Positions 62,219-64,000 of a stretch of DNA of 64,000 nt are shown in pieces (positions within the stretch are counted from its first letter, which is position 1; each line of letters opens with the position of its first letter). The notes beneath the pieces are model-generated. The model saw nothing but the letters and a program-made list of their open reading frames with translations, searched no databases and was not told the origin of the DNA. The position numbers and the translations under genes are program-made. Source of the stretch: Symbiodinium natans (taxonomy: Eukaryota > Sar > Dinophyceae > Suessiales > Symbiodiniaceae); NCBI GenBank assembly GCA_905221605.1, contig CAJNDS010000550.1, positions 7,501 to 71,500 on the forward strand. The letters are read 5' to 3'.

Positions 62219-63092
62219 GGGGGGCGGGGAGTGTCAAAAGTCCCTCTTGCCTAGGAACTGAAACTAAGCAATCCGCGGAAGACATTGTTGACTACGTAGC
62301 CCAATTGTGCAATGTAAGTTTCTGAACAAGTGCCCAGCAGTTGGTAGCAAGAGACTCTCAGCCGCCCCCTTTATCACACACTAAGTAGCCCAGCAACCAT
62401 ATACCATAAGGGCACCTTTTTCCGGGTTGGTTGCTTTACCAGGGAAGAACCGAACACAGAAGGCACATGGGTACAGCTGACCCACCAAGAACAGGCCAAG
62501 GTGCAGCCAGGATAAGATCACCAGTGCCTGCGGCAACGGCTTGAAATCCCAGGGCTTCCAAGCTTCAAGTTCTTGGAGGCAGATAACAACACACAGAGGG
62601 CGATGCCCATGCCTGCGAGCGCCACTTGCCTTTATTCAAGACGAGGCCAAACCACCAAAACCTGGCGCACTTGCAGGGCTCGCATTCTCTGGGGACCACA
62701 TGAACGTGGGGTCACATACCCCAACCCTGGCATGTAGGCTAAACGTCTTGTGGCTCGGGGGATATGGAATTCTGGTGGGGTCGCTTACCCCACAGAGTCG
62801 CAAGGAACGCCTCTTCGAAGCTAAACCTCTCCATGAGAACCCCTACTTCTGAGGGGGGCCTGGCTCCAAGCTCCCGGCACACTCCGGCTGTTGAGGGCGG
62901 CGCTAAAGGAACCCTGGAGCCTAAAACAACACGACGCCAACCCTACTTCTGAGGCCGGCGCGAACAGAAAACAACTTCAGTGCCACACTTCAAGCGTTGC
63001 AGACAGGTCCAAGGACTCCCGTCGAGTGAGTGCCCAGGGGACTAGAGCCCGTCACGACTGGCCATCTCAAAGCAGTGTCAAGCATGACTGGA
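62219..63092. other. Unassigned region nearly free of telomere-like arrays
   Basis: About 870 bp with overlapping plus-strand frames (62541-62852, 62764-62952, 62891-63106), none recognised. Family D copy 5 lies at 62408-62486 (AAGGGCACCTTTTTCCGGGT, TTGGTTGCTTTACC). The words GTGGGGTCACATACCCCAAC and GTGGGGTCGCTTACCCCAC at 62708 and 62777 are small palindromic repeats. ACCCTACTTCTGAGG recurs at about 62840 and 62941. Confidence 0.45.
62408..62486. mobile_element. Dispersed element family D copy 5
   Basis: Diverged copy: AAGGGCACCTTTTTCCGGGT at the left, GGTTGCTTTACCAGGGAAGA in the centre, ATGGGTACAGCTGACCCACC at the right. Confidence 0.45.
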
Positions 63093-63169
63093 ACCCTAAA
63101 CCCTAAACCCTAAACCCTAAACCATAAACCCCCATGCCCAAACGACTATCATGCATATTCAGGTATCTG

Positions 63170-63222
63170 AACTATAAACCCTTTTGGGTGTGCATGTGGT
63201 CCCCCAGGTTCTTCTTGAAGCT
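63170..63222. repeat. Dispersed repeat family L
   Basis: The word order AAACCCTTTTGGGT, then CATGTGGTCCCCCAGGTTCTT is also found, diverged, at 28427-28480 (AAACCCTTTTAGGGTTCAGT, TGGTCC) and at 51224-51275 (AAACCCTTTGAGGGTTCATT, TGGTCCCCGAGGTTCTT). Confidence 0.5.
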
Positions 63223-63281
63223 TGTCTGGAAACTGCCCCACGCGGGAACCCTAAACCTCAACAAGCCTGTTGAAGCCTAAA

Positions 63282-63500
63282 GGGCAGGGTTTAGGGTTTA
63301 GGGTTTAGGGTTTAGGGTTTAGGGTTTAGGGTTTAGGGTTTAGGGTTTAGGGTTTAGGGTTTAGGGTTTAGGGTTTAGGGTTTAGGGTTTAGGGTTTAGG
63401 GTTTAGGGTTTAGGGTTTAGGGTTTAGGGTTTAGGGTTTAGGGTTTAGGGTTTAGGGTTTAGGGTTTAGGGTTTAGGGTTTAGGGTTTAGGGTTTAGGGA
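63282..63500 (+). repeat. Long telomere-like TTTAGGG array
   Basis: About 31 essentially perfect units, the cleanest long array in the window. It ends at 63500 in a head-to-head junction with AACCCTAAACC. Confidence 0.95.
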
Positions 63501-64000
63501 ACCCTAAACCCCACGGCCGCCGGGAAGCAAGGTGGCCACAACCGCGCCGCGGGCCATCGCTGCAGTTGGGGCGACGATTGGCAGCTCCGCCCACCTTCGC
63601 CACATCACAGATTCTTCGGGTTTGGGGTTTTCAGGAAAAAATTGTTGTAGGGCAATGGAGAGAAGTAAAGTAGTTAGACGAGGTTTAGCGTTTGGAGTTT
63701 TAGGGTGTGGGGTTGAGGTAATAGGGTTGCAGGACATAGAGAGGAATAAAGTAGCAACACGGGGTTTGGGTTTGGAGTCTTTAGGGTTGGGGTTTAGGCT
63801 TCTAGGCTGCTTAAAGGGTTATATGGCTTCAGGGCGTGGTAGGTGCTACCTGTCCCCTACATATCTTAAGAATTCGTAGGCCATGGCAACCAGATATGGC
63901 GTGATGCTAGGTAGAGGAAAAATCTAGTTCACTAGAGCTACGATCTTGATAGTTCGAATGGGGGATTTAGAGAACCACGTACCTTATCGAGTACCGAACT
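63501..64000. other. Unassigned right end
   Basis: After the junction come GC-rich spacer and degenerate TTTAGGG words (63618-63800). The last 160 bp have no repeats. A 115-codon plus frame (63532-63879) is unrecognised. Confidence 0.45.

Noticed and set aside
63880-63980. Possible tRNA because of a GTTCGAAT word near 63953
   Set aside because: No acceptor, D-arm or anticodon stem can be paired around it.

Overview
The window reads as nuclear DNA of a dinoflagellate-like alga. Three things point that way: a very large amount of TTTAGGG/CCCTAAA (the telomere unit of dinoflagellates, also of plants and some other algae), almost no cellular genes, and one large Ty1/copia-type retrotransposon whose polyprotein carries a methyltransferase-like domain. 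The organism call is an inference; no rRNA, tRNA, spliced-leader gene or recognisable host protein gene was found.

Layout. Positions 1-2340 are AT-rich simple sequence (TATTGTATAT-type and TATATTA-type). From about 2.6 to 52.5 kb the DNA is a mosaic: short arrays of TTTAGGG (plus strand, written '+') or CCCTAAA (written '-') alternate every 100-400 bp with mostly non-coding spacers. Many arrays are homogenised for a local variant unit (TTTAGGGG, TTTAGGGGG, TTTATAGGG, GGCCTTA and others). The spacers hold poly-C/poly-G tracts, microsatellites, and several families of small (70-145 bp) inverted-repeat elements that look like MITEs. I name these A, B, C, D, G, I plus single hairpins. There are also dispersed repeats E, F and L. 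The only protein remnant in this part is a likely non-LTR (LINE) reverse-transcriptase fragment at 36705-37046.

A complete-looking LTR retrotransposon lies on the minus strand at 52531-61950. It has two identical 207-bp LTRs, a 5-bp target duplication (GGGGT) taken from a telomere-like array, a tRNA-type primer site, and Gag, protease, methyltransferase-like, integrase, reverse transcriptase and RNase H regions in that order. The coding capacity is split into three overlapping frames, each change being -1. The second break coincides with an 11-bp tandem duplication. Catalytic residues of protease, integrase, reverse transcriptase and RNase H are all visible.

After the element the mosaic resumes, with a long TTTAGGG array at 63282-63500 that ends in a head-to-head junction with a short CCCTAAA stretch.

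The most interesting points are the methyltransferase-like domain inside a copia polyprotein, the coexistence of identical LTRs with two frame breaks, and sequence evidence that telomere-like arrays grew inside, or were copied as inverted units around, pre-existing repeats.
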